64,000 bases of DNA from Prorocentrum cordatum (GCA_963575745.1 CAUYUJ010003592.1:186001-250000), one strand, 5' to 3'. Positions 30,658 through 40,020 are shown, numbered from the stretch's first letter. A program made the numbers and translations. The notes: generated by a model not told the origin, from the letters alone.

Positions 30658-30795
30658 TCCTTCTCCTCCTCCTCCCTCCTACTTCCTCCCTTCTCCTCCT
30701 CCTCCTCCTCCTCCTCCTCCTTCTCCTCCTCCCTCCACATCCTCCCTCCTCCTCCCTCCTCCTTCTCCTCCTCCTCCTCCTCCTCCTCCTCATTT
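30658..30795 (+). repeat. (TCC)n tract
   Basis: TCC/CCT repeats. Confidence 0.9.
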
Positions 30796-31061
30796 AAGTG
30801 TGCTGTGCATAGTGCTCGGTGGAATCACGATGTGCCGTTCGTTCGCTGAGGCCCCGAGCACGCTTGGCCCGGGCAGCGCAGCTCGTGACAGCCTGTGGCA
30901 GTTCTCCCCCCCCACGCCCCCGCGTCGTGGCACCTCGCCTTTACCTTCATGTGCTCCCTCGCCCTCGTCGTGGCACCTCTCTTCTCCTCGCCCCCGCTCC
31001 TCGGGCCCGTCGCCGTCCCCGGCGGCGAGCGGGGGAGGGAAGCGAGAAGGAGGGAAGGCTC

Positions 31062-31200
31062 GGACGTTCCCCGGCTTTCTGAGGAGTTTGACAAGCCTTC
31101 CCCGAAGACACGAATACATCCTCAGAAGGCGCGATGGCTTCCGAGTAGTCCCGCCGCCTTCCGAGAATGCCTTCTCCCGAACCTTCCGCCCCAACTTTGC
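31062..31200 (+). repeat. Dispersed repeat (CCTTCCCCGAAGACA), copy 2
   Basis: CCTTCCCCGAAGACACGAAT, TCCTCAGAAGGCGCGATGG, CCCGCCGCCTTCCGAG; same order as 2350-2500. Confidence 0.5.
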
Positions 31201-31374
31201 GTCCCTCTTTCGGTAGGATCCACATGGGTTTTTGGGCACTGGCCGCAAGGTTGCCATGAGGTTCGAGGAACTCTTCCGCACGATCCGCGCAGGTCGCGAG
31301 GTACGTAAAGTGGAGGTGAAGGGCTCGCCTTCTCATTTCCCCCTCTCGCTCGCCGTCCTCCCCACCCCTGCGCA

Positions 31375-31560
31375 CGGAGGGGGAGATGCGACACCAACAT
31401 CACCAGGGGGGCCACCTCCAGCGAGGAGGTCCTCGATGCCTCCCCGAGCTGGAGGCTGGGGATGTCTCGAGCGCGAGGGGGGGGACCACACCTCCTGGGA
31501 GACCCCCTTGCTCCTCGCATCTCCTCGCCCTGGTGGTGTTGGTGTCGCCTTTCCTTGTTT
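31375..31560. repeat. Inverted repeat around ACACCAACATCACCAGGG
   Basis: GCGACACCAACATCACCAGG (~31387-31406) and CCTGGTGGTGTTGGTGTCGC (~31530-31549) are complementary over 20 bases with one mismatch; the sequence further inside also pairs partly. Possible foldback element; a (GGA)n tract begins ~120 bp downstream. Confidence 0.6.
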
Positions 31561-31671
31561 GTACGCGCACGACCCGCGGTGATCGGAGGGTATGGCAGGT
31601 GGAGGTGGAGGGTTCGCCTTCTCACTTCCCCTCCGCCGCGATGGGGGGGTGCCGCCGCTCCTTCCGCTTCT

Positions 31672-32347
31672 GAAGAAGGACGAGGAGAAGGACGAGGAGG
31701 AGGAGGAGAAGGACAAGGAGTACGAGGAGGAGGACGGGGAGGACGAGGGAGGGGAGGAGGACGACGAGGAGGACGAGGAAGAGGAGCAGGAGGAGACGGA
31801 GGAAGACGAGGTCGAGGACGAGGAGGAGGAGGAGGAGGAGGACGAGGAGGACGAGGAGGAGGCGGAGGACGAGGAGGACGAGGAGGAGAAAGAGGACGAG
31901 GAGGAGGAAGAGGAGGAGGAGGAGGAGGAGGAGGAGGAGGACGAAGGGGGGAGGGAGGACGAGGAGGGAGGAGAGGACGAGGACGAGGAGGACGAGGGGA
32001 CGAGCAGGAGGAGGAGGAGGTGGAGGAGGTCGTAGAGGACGAGGGGGACGAGGCCGAGGAGGAGGACGAGGAAGAGGATGAGGGGGGGAGGGAGGCGGAG
32101 GAGGAGGACGATGAGCACGAGGACGAGCAGGGGAGGAGGGACGACGAGGACGAGGAGGAGGACGACGACGAGGACGAGGAGGCGGTGGAGGAGGAGGAGG
32201 AGGACGAGGACGAGCAGGAGGGGAGGAGGAGAAGGACGAGGACGACGAGGAAGAGGAGGCAGTGGAGGACGAGGACGAGGGGAGGAGGAGGGGACGGGGA
32301 CCAGGAGGAGGAGGAGGAGGAGGAGGAGGAGGAGGGAGGAGGAGGAG
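31672..32347 (+). repeat. Long (GGA)n/(GAG)n/(GAC) purine-rich tract
   Basis: About 675 bp of imperfect GAGGAC/GAGGAG repeats, the longest microsatellite in the window. It gives long poly-Glu, poly-Arg/Gly and poly-Ser ORFs in every frame, none likely to be a gene. Confidence 0.9.
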
Positions 32348-32600
32348 GTGGAGGGTTCGCCTCGCTCGCCGCCGCCGCCCGCCTCCCCCCTGCGCGCGCG
32401 GACCCCGCTGCCCCGAGAGCCTCCCCTCAGCTGGCCGCCGCGCGGGGGGGGGGGGGGCTGCGGGCCCGGCGGCGGCCGCCCACCCCCGCGCGCCGCGGGG
32501 GGGGGGGGCTCGCGGCGGGCCCCGCCATGGCGCTGCCGGCGGGCCCGCCGCCGCCGCAGCCGCTCGGCACTGTCTTTTGTCCAGCAGTTCGTCGATAACG
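32348..32600. other. GC-rich sequence after the GGA tract
   Basis: Very GC-rich with runs of G. No gene evidence. Confidence 0.3.
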
Positions 32601-32605
32601 GAGGC

Positions 32606-32855
32606 ACTGACTCAAGCAGTGGCGAGTCGTCCTGGCTCGCCTACAGGCCTGCCAAACAATGTTCTAAGAACATTGGGTTGTCTGCGCGAAATGTTCTTAG
32701 AGCACGTGTCTGGCTTGGACTGTCTTGTGTTAGCCCATCGGGCTTATGTTTTACGAACGCTGCTTTTTGTTCATAGAACATTCTCGGGCTCTAAGAACAT
32801 GTCGTGGTAGGCCTATAGAAATGCCTGGACGGTCGGTCCCGGCTCAACTAACCCT
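32606..32855 (+). repeat. CGGTCGGTCC-ended repeat, copy 2
   Basis: Contains AATGTTCTAAGAACATTGGG (a palindrome) near the left, TAGAACATTC and TCTAAGAACATG near the right, then GGACGGTCGGTCCCGGCTCA. Preceded by ACTCAAGCAGTGGCGAGTCG, shared with 27795. Confidence 0.55.
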
Positions 32856-33024
32856 AAGAACACAACGAAGACGTGGCCTGATTTATGTCCCCGTCTTCGC
32901 ACCAGGGATCCCACAGCTGGACGGTTTGGTTGGGGACATCTGCAGGAAAGAGCCCCTATCCCTAATGTTTCTGGCCCTCCTAACGTAGGTCCCCTCCAAA
33001 AGGGTTAGGGGCTTTCTTTTTGGT

Positions 33025-33276
33025 GAATCAGCAATGGCGACGCGTCCTTCGAAGAACAAAAGAGGGCATAAACATATAAACTTTCGGCGGTCCGCGCGGA
33101 TTCTTGGATCCTCGTTGGGCCCCTCGGCGACGCCTCGGGCGCCGTCCCTGGCGCGCTCCTGGCGCCGCCCCTGGCGCACTCCTGGCGCGCCCGGAAGAGG
33201 GGGGTCCAGCGCAGATCCGGGAAATCCGCGCGGAGCGCCAACAGTTTACGTTTATGGTGTGTGTCTTCTTCTACAT
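33025..33276. mobile_element. GC-core palindromic element, copy 5
   Basis: Left TTCGAAGAACAAAAGAGGGC then ATAAACATATAAACTTTCGG; right CCAACAGTTTACGTTTATGG then TGTGTCTTCTTCTACA. The core has three GGCGCGCTCCTGGCG-like units, making this the longest copy. Confidence 0.7.
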
Positions 33277-33280
33277 ATGG

Positions 33281-33523
33281 GGTCGGAGCAGACGGGGCCA
33301 GAGAACCGCGCCGCGTCGCCGATGTATCGGCGATACATCGGCAATGCATCGGCGATGCGGCTCGATGTGGGGCCCAATTTTCTCCGCGCCGACGTGGCCG
33401 AAGCATCGCTGACGTCGCCAGTGCATCGCCGATGCATCGCCGAGACATCAGCGATGCATTGGCGATGCGGCGTGATCGTGATCCTTGCACCCCATCTACT
33501 CGGACCCCATCTGGGAGGCCTCT
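33281..33523. mobile_element. GATGGGGTCGGA inverted-repeat element, copy 1
   Basis: Left ATATGGGGTCGGAGCAG, right CTACTCGGACCCCATCTGGG then AGGCCTC. The interior is full of GCATCGGCGATG / CATCGCCGATGC words in both orientations and contains GGGGCCCAATTTTCTCC and CGCTGACGTCGCCAGTGCAT, shared with 36047-36272. Confidence 0.7.
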
Positions 33524-33554
33524 TCTACTGTCGTGGTCCTACTCTTCGAGTGTA

Positions 33555-33737
33555 GTTGGGCAAACGCCTATACACGCTATCAGTGCTCTGCACTCAGCGT
33601 GCATCCTGCGTTGTTGGTTCTCAGCGTGCATCGGAGGAGTGCTGCACCCGACTCCATTTAGCGTGTACGCCCCTGCGCTGCTCAGCGTGCCAGCGGTTTC
33701 GATTTCGCAGGGCCCGAAGTCACGTACACGCTAAGAA
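33555..33737 (+). repeat. CAGCGTGCA direct repeats with a TAGCGTGTACG hairpin
   Basis: (T)CAGCGTGC(A/C) occurs at ~33595, ~33621 and ~33682. TTTAGCGTGTACG (~33658) pairs with CGTACACGCTAAG (~33723). Confidence 0.5.
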
Positions 33738-33739
33738 AA

Positions 33740-33897
33740 GGACCATGGTCATATATCGGCACGAAAGACATGGGTACGGAAATCATGGATACCGTGCCCA
33801 CCAGCAGTCCCCGTTCATTTCGAACAGGGCTCGCTGTCCGCGCCGCCTCGGACGTTGTCCATTCGAGACGGTGTCGGTTTTGGGCAACATTTGTTGT
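33740..33897 (+). repeat. Dispersed repeat (CGTTCATTTCGAACAGG), copy 2
   Basis: CGTTCATTTCGAACAGGGCT, CGCTGTCCGCGCCGCC and TTGGGCAACA match 24165-24328. Confidence 0.55.
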
Positions 33898-33984
33898 TGA
33901 GCATCGTGCCCATTTGTTCCGTTCCCCATTTGGGCATCGAACAAATAGGCCCACCACGGAATGTTCAGAGAACATTTCAGGGGC

Positions 33985-34145
33985 AACGGTAGGGATGGGA
34001 TGCGTTGATCGTCGATACGGGTCCGATAGCCCAAACCCGCCCAGGAGGGTGCGATTGCGCTATCGGGTGCCCATCGCAGATGAATCGACGATGTATCGCC
34101 GATTCCAGGTCGATGCATATCCCCCTGTGCCAGTCCCCCCTATCG
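33985..34145 (+). repeat. CGCCGATTCC / GATGCAT repeat, copy 3
   Basis: GATAGCCCAAACCCGCCCAG, TATCGCCGATTCCAGGTCGA, TGTGCCAGTCCCCCC. Flanked on both sides by ATGTTC(A)AGAGAAC-type words, as if inserted into a CGGTCGGTCC-ended repeat. Confidence 0.6.
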
Positions 34146-34149
34146 ATGC

Positions 34150-34315
34150 TCCTCAAAAGAATGTTCAAAGAACCTTCTGTGGTCTGCACAACGTGTTCTT
34201 GGGTCTTTTCTCGACGGGTCTGCTCATTGAGTCTAAGAAATTCGTTCTCGCTCTCAGAACATACTCCTGGTCCACGAATTTTAAAGGAATGCTGGGGCGG
34301 TCGGTCTCTGCTCAA

Positions 34316-34318
<3 letters not shown>
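34150..34318 (+). repeat. CGGTCGGTCC-ended repeat, copy 3
   Basis: AGAATGTTCAAAGAACCTTC, CTCAGAACATACTCCTGG, then GGGGCGGTCGGTCTCTGCTC. Confidence 0.5.
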
Positions 34319-34350
<32 letters not shown>

Positions 34351-34352
34351 CC
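34316..34352 (+). repeat. (GTC)n microsatellite
   Basis: About 12 GTC units. Confidence 0.9.
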
Positions 34353-34572
34353 AGTGGTTGTCGGGCCGGCCTTGAGACGGGGCGGTCGGCTCAGAGGGGG
34401 AGTTTCGGGCTTTCTCCCAGGGTCTCCGCGGCTTTCCAGCCTCAGGAGGCCGCTCCGCAGCTGCGCCTCGCCGAGGGCGCTCCTGGGCGCCCTTATTGCC
34501 CCAGACGGCCGCAGACCCGAGTGAAAGCGCGAAAGCTGGTCGGCGATCATCACCCAGAGGCAGCGTATAGGG

Positions 34573-34716
34573 CAGGGCTCGAGCTAAACGGTGTTTTGGC
34601 AATTTCGTGGGCCGTTTTCGTTTTGATTTTGTTTTGCAGCAAATGTGGAACGAAGGCAGAACTAGGGATGACGAGAACAAAGCGAAAACGGAAAACACTG
34701 TTTAACTCGAGCCCTG
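34573..34716. mobile_element. hAT-type MITE with perfect 8-bp TSD
   Basis: 144 bp. Starts CAGGGCTCGAGCTAAACGG, ends CACTGTTTAACTCGAGCCCTG. The outer 11 bases (CAGGGCTCGAG) are perfectly inverted and the next ~15 mostly so. GTATAGGG abuts both sides (34565-34572 and 34717-34724). A CAGGG start plus an 8-bp duplication is the established signature of the hAT superfamily. Too short to encode a transposase. Confidence 0.88.
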
Positions 34717-34754
34717 GTATAGGGGATGGCCTCAGAGGGGGGGATGCCAGTTGA

Positions 34755-34870
34755 TCGCGGATGTGGGGCCCGATAGCCCATCTCGCCCAGGAACGTCCGC
34801 ATTCGCTATCGGCGGGCTGTCGCCGCTTAATCGGGGATGTATATCGCCGATTCAAGATCAGTGCTCTACC
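34755..34870 (+). repeat. CGCCGATTC repeat, diverged copy 4
   Basis: GATAGCCCATCTCGCCCAGG, GATGTATATCGCCGATTCAA. It follows the hAT-type MITE and its duplication. Confidence 0.5.
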
Positions 34871-35110
34871 CCTTCTTGAGCCATTCCCTCCACCTCCACC
34901 TTCCATACCTTCCGACCTCCGCGGAAGGTGCGGAAGAACCCGTCGAAATTCATGGAAACCGCACGCAACTCGTGCCGCTTTTCGACTTAGTTTCAGTCTC
35001 TCTTGCCACCCGCCCGCCGCTGGGCCGCCGCGTGAGGCCTCGGCTTGCTGCGTTAGTCGTTGCCTGTTCGCACTGCCTTTGCTTACTTAGTCTCTACGTA
35101 GCCCGCTATG

Positions 35111-35450
35111 GCCTGACTCGCCGCCGACGCGCTCGCCCGCGGCCGCTGACTAAAAAGTATCCCCACAAGACTTGATTTAATACTCGGCTTCTGTCCCTGG
35201 TCGTCGTTCTTCCCGACTACCTGGTGCTTCCGACGCCATGCGTACGTGCACGCTGGCAGTACGACTCAGTTTCAGCTGCCCCCTCCACTCGCCGGTCCGC
35301 CTCTGACGTGCTGAGCGAGGCCCCGCTTAGCCGCTTTAGGTCAAGCCGCCCTCCGTTGCTTCAGGTGCATTTGTCGTTGCGTGCCCCGCTTTGACTGGAC
35401 TCGCCGCTGGCGCGCTCGCCCGCGGCCGCTGACTAAAAAGTATCCCCACC
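35111..35450 (+). repeat. Pair of ~50-bp direct repeats 284 bp apart
   Basis: GACTCGCCGCCGACGCGCTC then GCCCGCGGCCGCTGACTAAA then AAGTATCCCCAC at ~35113, and the same with one or two changes at ~35397. The intervening ~230 bp shows weaker similarity to the sequence upstream of the first copy, suggesting a diverged tandem duplication. Confidence 0.7.
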
Positions 35451-35486
35451 AACCCATTCAGAAACAATGCCCATGAAAGCTGACGG

Positions 35487-35488
35487 GG

Positions 35489-35526
<38 letters not shown>

Positions 35527-35535
35527 GAGAGAGAG
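35487..35535 (+). repeat. (GA)n microsatellite
   Basis: About 23 GA units with one interruption (GATAGA). Confidence 0.95.
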
Positions 35536-35589
35536 GAAGAGACACGCATAGTCAAACGGCAAGGGGGCCCAGAGCTTGAGCTATCTTGA

Positions 35590-35760
35590 GCCATCTTCGA
35601 AGTTTTTTTGGGCTCTGTGAGGCCGCTCGGGGGCCTCTTGGGTGCCTCTCGGGTGCCTCTCGGAGGCCTCTTGTGGCGTTTTTGGAGCTCTCGTGGGGGC
35701 CTCTTGGGAGCCTTGGGGGGGCCTCCAGGGGCCATCTTGGAGGCGGCCGGTCAAAAGAAG
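35590..35760 (+). repeat. G-rich GCCTCTTGGG minirepeats
   Basis: GGGTGCCTCTCGG, GGGGCCTCTTGGG and similar words recur about every 15-30 bp. Confidence 0.5.
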
Positions 35761-36046
35761 GAGGTCCCAAATGTAGCCCCCCCCCTCGGGGGCCGCGATC
35801 ATCGTGAGGGGTTCCAAAAAGAGACCATCCCAAGGGCCGGAGAAGGACCCTCTGACACATCGGGCCCCCTTTGCAACAACAATCTAGGGATGGGAGGGGG
35901 GGGTCCTCCCCGAAGGGAAGAGGGGTCGTTGAAGAGGAAAGAGTTCCTCGATATACCACCTGTCGCCCAGAGGGCCGGGTGGATTCACGGAAACCCACAT
36001 CGAGCATATCGAAAAAGGGGTGGAAGGTTAGGGCGGAAAGTCTACG

Positions 36047-36272
36047 CCTCCTAGATGGGGTCGGAATAGGTCGGGTCGGAAGATCGCGCCGCATCGCCGA
36101 TGCATCGGCGATGTTGTTCGATGCTGGGTCCAATTTTCTCCACGCCGACGTCGCCAATGCATCGCTGACGTCGCCAGTGCATCGCCGATGCATCGGCGAT
36201 GCATCGCCGATGTGCCAGCGATGCGGCGAGCTTTTCCGACCCCATCTATTCCGACCCCATCCAGGAGGCCTC
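36047..36272. mobile_element. GATGGGGTCGGA inverted-repeat element, copy 2
   Basis: Left GCCTCCTAGATGGGGTCGGA, right TTCCGACCCCATCCAGGAGG then CCTC. Interior of repeated CGCATCGCCGATGCATCGGC palindromes. It abuts the MITE at 36274. Confidence 0.75.
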
Positions 36273-36273
36273 T

Positions 36274-36402
36274 AGTCGGGCATGTCCCCCTACAGGACGA
36301 GCATTCAAGCATGGTATTGATGATTCTATTTGCTTATGTGTTGTTGGACCATGTTTTATTTGTCCTTCTAGATCCGCCTGGAGGGGGACATGCCCGACCT
36401 AA
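36274..36402. mobile_element. TTAAGTCGGGC MITE, complete copy
   Basis: Left TAGTCGGGCATGTCCCCCTA, right GGAGGGGGACATGCCCGACC then TAA. AT-rich interior. Confidence 0.8.
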
Positions 36403-36479
36403 ATCCCTGGAGCCCCTGGGGCCAACCAGACCTTGTCTATGCAATAGTCGAGATCCGGTGGGACCCCCTCCCTCCACCC

Positions 36480-36900
36480 TGTTTCTCTCTCTCTCTCTCT
36501 TTTTCTCTGTCTCTGTCCGCCTATTGTTGTTCGCTTTCTCTCTCTCTCTCTCTCCCTCTCTCCCTCTCTCTTGTTTTGTTCCCCTTTGTTCTTATGTTGG
36601 TTGTCGTATCTCTCTCTCTCTTTCCCCTTCTGGGCTCTTTGGCGGCGCTGGACGGACTCGCGCGCCCGAGGAGCGGATGCCCCGCGCGCCTCTCGGCACG
36701 TGGCGGTCTTTGGGCCCATGGTGCGCGTTCTCTCGCTCGCTCCTTCCCCTCCTCCCCTCCTTCTTCTTCCTCCCCCTGCTCCTCCTGCTCCTCCTCCTGC
36801 TCCTCCTCCTCCTTCCGCCTCCCTCTCCTGCTCCTCTTCCTCCTCCTCCTCCTGCTCCTCCTCCTCCTCCTCCTCCTTCTCCTCCTCCTCCTCCACCTAG
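36480..36900 (+). repeat. (CT)n and (TCC)n tracts
   Basis: CT runs at 36485-36505, 36538-36570 and 36608-36622; TCC/CTG tract at ~36740-36897. Confidence 0.85.
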
Positions 36901-36925
36901 CCGTTTCGGCACGAGCTCTTTCAGG

Positions 36926-36974
36926 GGCCCGTGCTTGTGTTCACGTACTTCGAAGCGGCTCGTGAACACGGGCC
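36926..36974. other. Hairpin upstream of LINE ORF1
   Basis: GGCCCGTGCTTGTGTTCACG (36926-36945) pairs with CGTGAACACGGGCC (36961-36974), with a 6-base bulge. It lies about 50 bp before ORF1 and could mark the 5' region of the LINE; its role is not known. Confidence 0.45.
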
Positions 36975-37022
36975 ACTTCACAAGCGCACGGCGCCTTCCG
37001 CTGCAGTTCCCAGCAGTCGCGG

Positions 37023-38093
37023 ATGGTGCCAAACCCGCCCGATGTCTTGCCTGGAGCCAAGACTCCTTTGTGGAGTTGCAGCTGCGGGTGCCCCGACAAT
37101 TGGGCGTCCAGAGTCATATGCAGAGGCTGCGGCAAGGATGCCCCAGTGCGAGTCGTCCAGGCAGCTCGCAAAGCATCAGCGGCACTCAAGTCAGGAGCGG
37201 TTCGTGGGCCCCGTGGTGCCTGGGCTCAAGGGCCGCCTCCGATCGGACCCAGCAGCAAGGAGATGCGCCTCATTCAAGAACTCAGGGCTGAGGTTGCTCA
37301 GCTGGCGGGCAAGCAGGCCCCCGCTCGGCCGCCATGGCAGTCCAGCTCTCCATCGCCGCCGCGGGGCACAACGAGTGGTTCGTCTGCCAGGCTCTCGTTT
37401 GCCGACGTGCTGCAGTTCCTCAAGGACGAGGGCGTTGACACGGCGAAGGTTGAAGAAGCTGAGCAGGCAAAGAAGCAGGCTACGGCAGTCAAGCAGCCCA
37501 CGTCTAGGGCGGCACACTGGAAGGTCGAGAACCTCCGCACCAAGCTCTCCAAGGCGGAGGTGCGTGCGGCGGCCCTGCGCAAGCAGCAGGAGGACCTTCA
37601 GGCCGAGATCGCCGAGCTGGACAAGAGTGTCGACAAGCTCAAAGAGGACCTCGTGCAGGCTGAGCAGGCGCTCTTCCGCGTCCAAGCCGATGGCGATCCC
37701 CTCAGAGCAGTCGCGGCCACGCTGGACGAGGCAGTCGCCCAGTCCGAAGAAGGTCAAGCTGCATTGGCCACCCTTCAGCGCCTGCAGGCCGAGGCCCAGG
37801 CCAAGAGGGCCGAGGCCAACGGGCCTGATGCTGCAAGTGCTCCTCCTGGTCCTGCAGCTGGTGGGGCGAGCAGCGGCGAGCACATCGCAGCTACGGCAGG
37901 AGATGGAGATGACATCGACATGGACTTGCTGGACGGCGACGACTTTGACGAGCGCAGGGCAGCGTTCGACAAGGCCGCCCAGGAGCTCAAGGAGGCCAAA
38001 GGAGGAAGTCAGGATCAGCTCGACGCCGCCAAGCGCAAATACCTCGAGGCTGCAGAGGCCATTGGGGTCAAGCGTGCTCGGTCGTGCTCCTGA
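37023..38093 (+). CDS. LINE ORF1-like protein: RanBP2-type zinc finger plus coiled coil
   Basis: 356 codons, possibly the first ORF of the non-LTR retrotransposon that continues to 43514. Residues ~17-40 match the RanBP2-type zinc finger: W-S-C-x3-C-x2-N-x6-C-x2-C (WSCSCGCPDNWASRVICRGC). Residues ~120-260 are rich in heptad-like E/K/A/L (PTSRAAHWKVENLRTKLSKA ... LQAEIAELDKSVDKLKEDL), so a long coiled coil is likely. The C-terminus is acidic (GDGDDIDMDLLDGDDFDE) and ends in a second charged helix. RNA binding and self-association would suit an ORF1 role, but that is inference. ATG 37023 gives the zinc finger near the N-terminus. Codon use looks normal and the frame is intact, unlike the pol part. 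Confidence 0.65.
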   Translation: MVPNPPDVLPGAKTPLWSCSCGCPDNWASRVICRGCGKDAPVRVVQAARKASAALKSGAVRGPRGAWAQGPPPIGPSSKEMRLIQELRAEVAQLAGKQAPARPPWQSSSPSPPRGTTSGSSARLSFADVLQFLKDEGVDTAKVEEAEQAKKQATAVKQPTSRAAHWKVENLRTKLSKAEVRAAALRKQQEDLQAEIAELDKSVDKLKEDLVQAEQALFRVQADGDPLRAVAATLDEAVAQSEEGQAALATLQRLQAEAQAKRAEANGPDAASAPPGPAAGGASSGEHIAATAGDGDDIDMDLLDGDDFDERRAAFDKAAQELKEAKGGSQDQLDAAKRKYLEAAEAIGVKRARSCS

Positions 38094-38600
38094 GCTGAGA
38101 GCAGGTACGAAGGTCACGCCTCCAGACAGAGGCGTCAAGGAGCTGTCCAGTTTGAAGGACTTCCTGAGGTGCAACCTCTTGGGCCGCGACTGGGAGCAGG
38201 CCACGGGCTTCGCTGTGCCGGCCATGCGTGACGACCTGCTGTTCGACTCGATGCAGTTTCGCCATCGTGACGGGACTATGATGGAGGTGGACGAAAAGGA
38301 CTGGCCTGTGCTCGGACCCGCGTTGGCGGGGAGCGCGTCGTCGTATTTCTTGGGCAAGGGAGGGAGGGATTCAGCCCCTCGAAGTCGCACTCCCTTGCCC
38401 GCATCGTCGATGGCTTCCACTTCGAGCACGGCGACTTCGGCATCTGCGATGAACCCCCAACTGGCCCGCTCCTCGGGGTTGGGGGCAGGTGCACTGCATA
38501 GGCATACTCCCCAACTGGCCCGCTCCTCGGGGTTGGGGACATAGACAGCGCAGAGGCTACTGCCCCAACTGGCCCGCTCCTCGGGGTTGGGGGCATCTTC
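38094..38600 (+). pseudogene. LINE inter-ORF / pol N-terminal remnant
   Basis: A different frame (same as 36931-38544) reads on as VKELSSLKDFLRCNLLGRDW ... FAVPAMRDDLLFDSMQFRHRDG, which looks like real protein. It then enters 54-bp repeats encoding PQLARSSGLG. Either the start of the second ORF or ORF1 after a frameshift. No domain recognised. Confidence 0.45.
38455..38592 (+). repeat. Three 54-bp repeats, each with a 30-bp hairpin
   Basis: The hairpin sequence begins CCCCAACTGGCCCGCTCC and ends TCGGGGTTGGGG. Copies lie at 38455-38484, 38509-38538 and 38563-38592, exactly 54 bases apart. The hairpin is identical in all three, while the 24-bp spacers differ. CCCCAAC and GTTGGGG can pair. Downstream, GGGTACCGACCTTCGG occurs at ~38736 and ~38808 as a second repeated motif. 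Confidence 0.85.
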
Positions 38601-38984
38601 GAGCTGCGAGACCAGTGCTTCGTCGTGGACGACAGGCGCGCCGACGCAGACGGCTACGGCGCCTGCTCTGGGTTCCTCGCCCCCCGAGGGCACGCACTGC
38701 TCAGCTCTGGCAGCTGGCCATCGGGGTGCAAGCGGGTACCGACCTTCGGCAGCAGCCGTCGGCGCGCACAGCGCAGCGCCCCCAGGCCAGTCTGCAGGAG
38801 AGCCAGAGGGTACCGACCTTCGGGGGAAGTCCTCGTCGCCTAGCGGCTCGCCAGCCGCGCCCCCTCCTCCCCATCTTGAGCTGGATGCTCTTCCGAAAAC
38901 TGGTAAGTCAGGACGTGTTGGAGGGCAGCGCGCAGCTGCCCCCGCGGTGGAGAGTTGCTTTGCGGCCATGGAGGCGAGGCTCCA

Positions 38985-40020
38985 ACCTCAGCCTGTGGCA
39001 GTCAATAGGCTCGTCATCACAGGCATGAATGTCAATGCCTGGAACACTTTCGAATCTGCGATGGAGTGGATGGCCGACGAGTCCAAGGCTGGCGGGGCCA
39101 GATTCTGCCACAGGTGCGCTGCCTACAAGAGACACGCATCAAGAGTGACACCAAGCAGATCTCCGCCATGAGCTGGGGACGTAGGCATGGCTTTCATTTT
39201 TCTTTTGGGATGGCCCATAGCACGGGGCCATCGAGTCAGCAGAGCAGCTCAGGTGTGGCAATCGGTGTTTGCACATTGCTAGGCTCGACGCCAACGGCGA
39301 CCACGATTTTCGAGGACTGTTCTAGCAGGGCGGTGGCCAGGATCGCCAACGTAGGGTTCCCAAAGGGCCTTGTCGTCCTCAGCGCGTACTTTGTGACGGG
39401 CAAGGAGCTCTCTGGGCCCAATCTGGACCTTGCAGACGGTTGGGGCCTACAGAATGGCCCAAGACAGGCCCTGGGTGCTCCAAGGGGACTTCAACTTCGA
39501 GCCTGAGGCGCTTCAGGGATCTGGGTGGATTCAGAAGGTGCGAGGAGTGTCGGTTGCTCCAATGTCCCCTACCTGCAGGACTGTCAACTCTCAGGAGGCC
39601 CAACAGGTACCCCAGAAGGACCCGCAGGGCTCCTCGGACGACAGGATCATCTCGGGTGGAGCAGCTGAGTCAGACCAAGCAGGTGACAGTAGGATCCTCG
39701 ACTTCTTTGTGGTTGCGGAGGCGTTGGCCTCGCGTGTTGAGGAGATCTCGGTCATGGACCAGGCCCCGCTCTACCCGCACGTGCCAGTCGTGTTAAAGCT
39801 AAAGGATCTGAGCCACACGTCGACGATCAACCAGCAGGTACGGTTCAAAGCTTTCCCAATGGAGCTCACAGGTCCCATGCAGGCCCCAGTTGTGTACAAT
39901 TGGTCTTGGGAAGTGGGGGCCCCAGCTGATCTCAACCTCATGGCGAAGGAGTGGTTTGAGTTTTCGGGGAGGCGCCTGATCCAGATTCATGGGGTTGACC
40001 CGCTGAATCCAGGGCTTTCG
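38985..40020 (+). pseudogene. LINE AP-like endonuclease domain (frameshifted)
   Basis: Endonuclease/exonuclease/phosphatase fold that would nick the target for reverse transcription. It begins near LVITGMNVNAWNT (~39010), includes the metal-binding LQETRIKS at ~39120 in another frame, then FPKGLVVLSAYFVTGKE (~39358). After another frame change come WVLQGDFNFEPEAL (~39475, the GDFN motif), DSRILDFFVVAEAL (~39690) and PHVPVVLKL (~39777, in place of SDHxPV). Frame changes near 39108 and 39425 mean no intact protein can be made. Confidence 0.7.

Noticed and set aside
31462-32598. ORFs of 378 and 424 codons on the two strands
   Set aside because: They read through a (GGA)n microsatellite; the proteins are poly-Arg/Gly or poly-Ser/Leu and appear in all frames.
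37191-38969. 592-codon minus-strand ORF opposite LINE ORF1
   Set aside because: Shadow of the GC-rich plus-strand coding sequence, which has the zinc finger and coiled coil.
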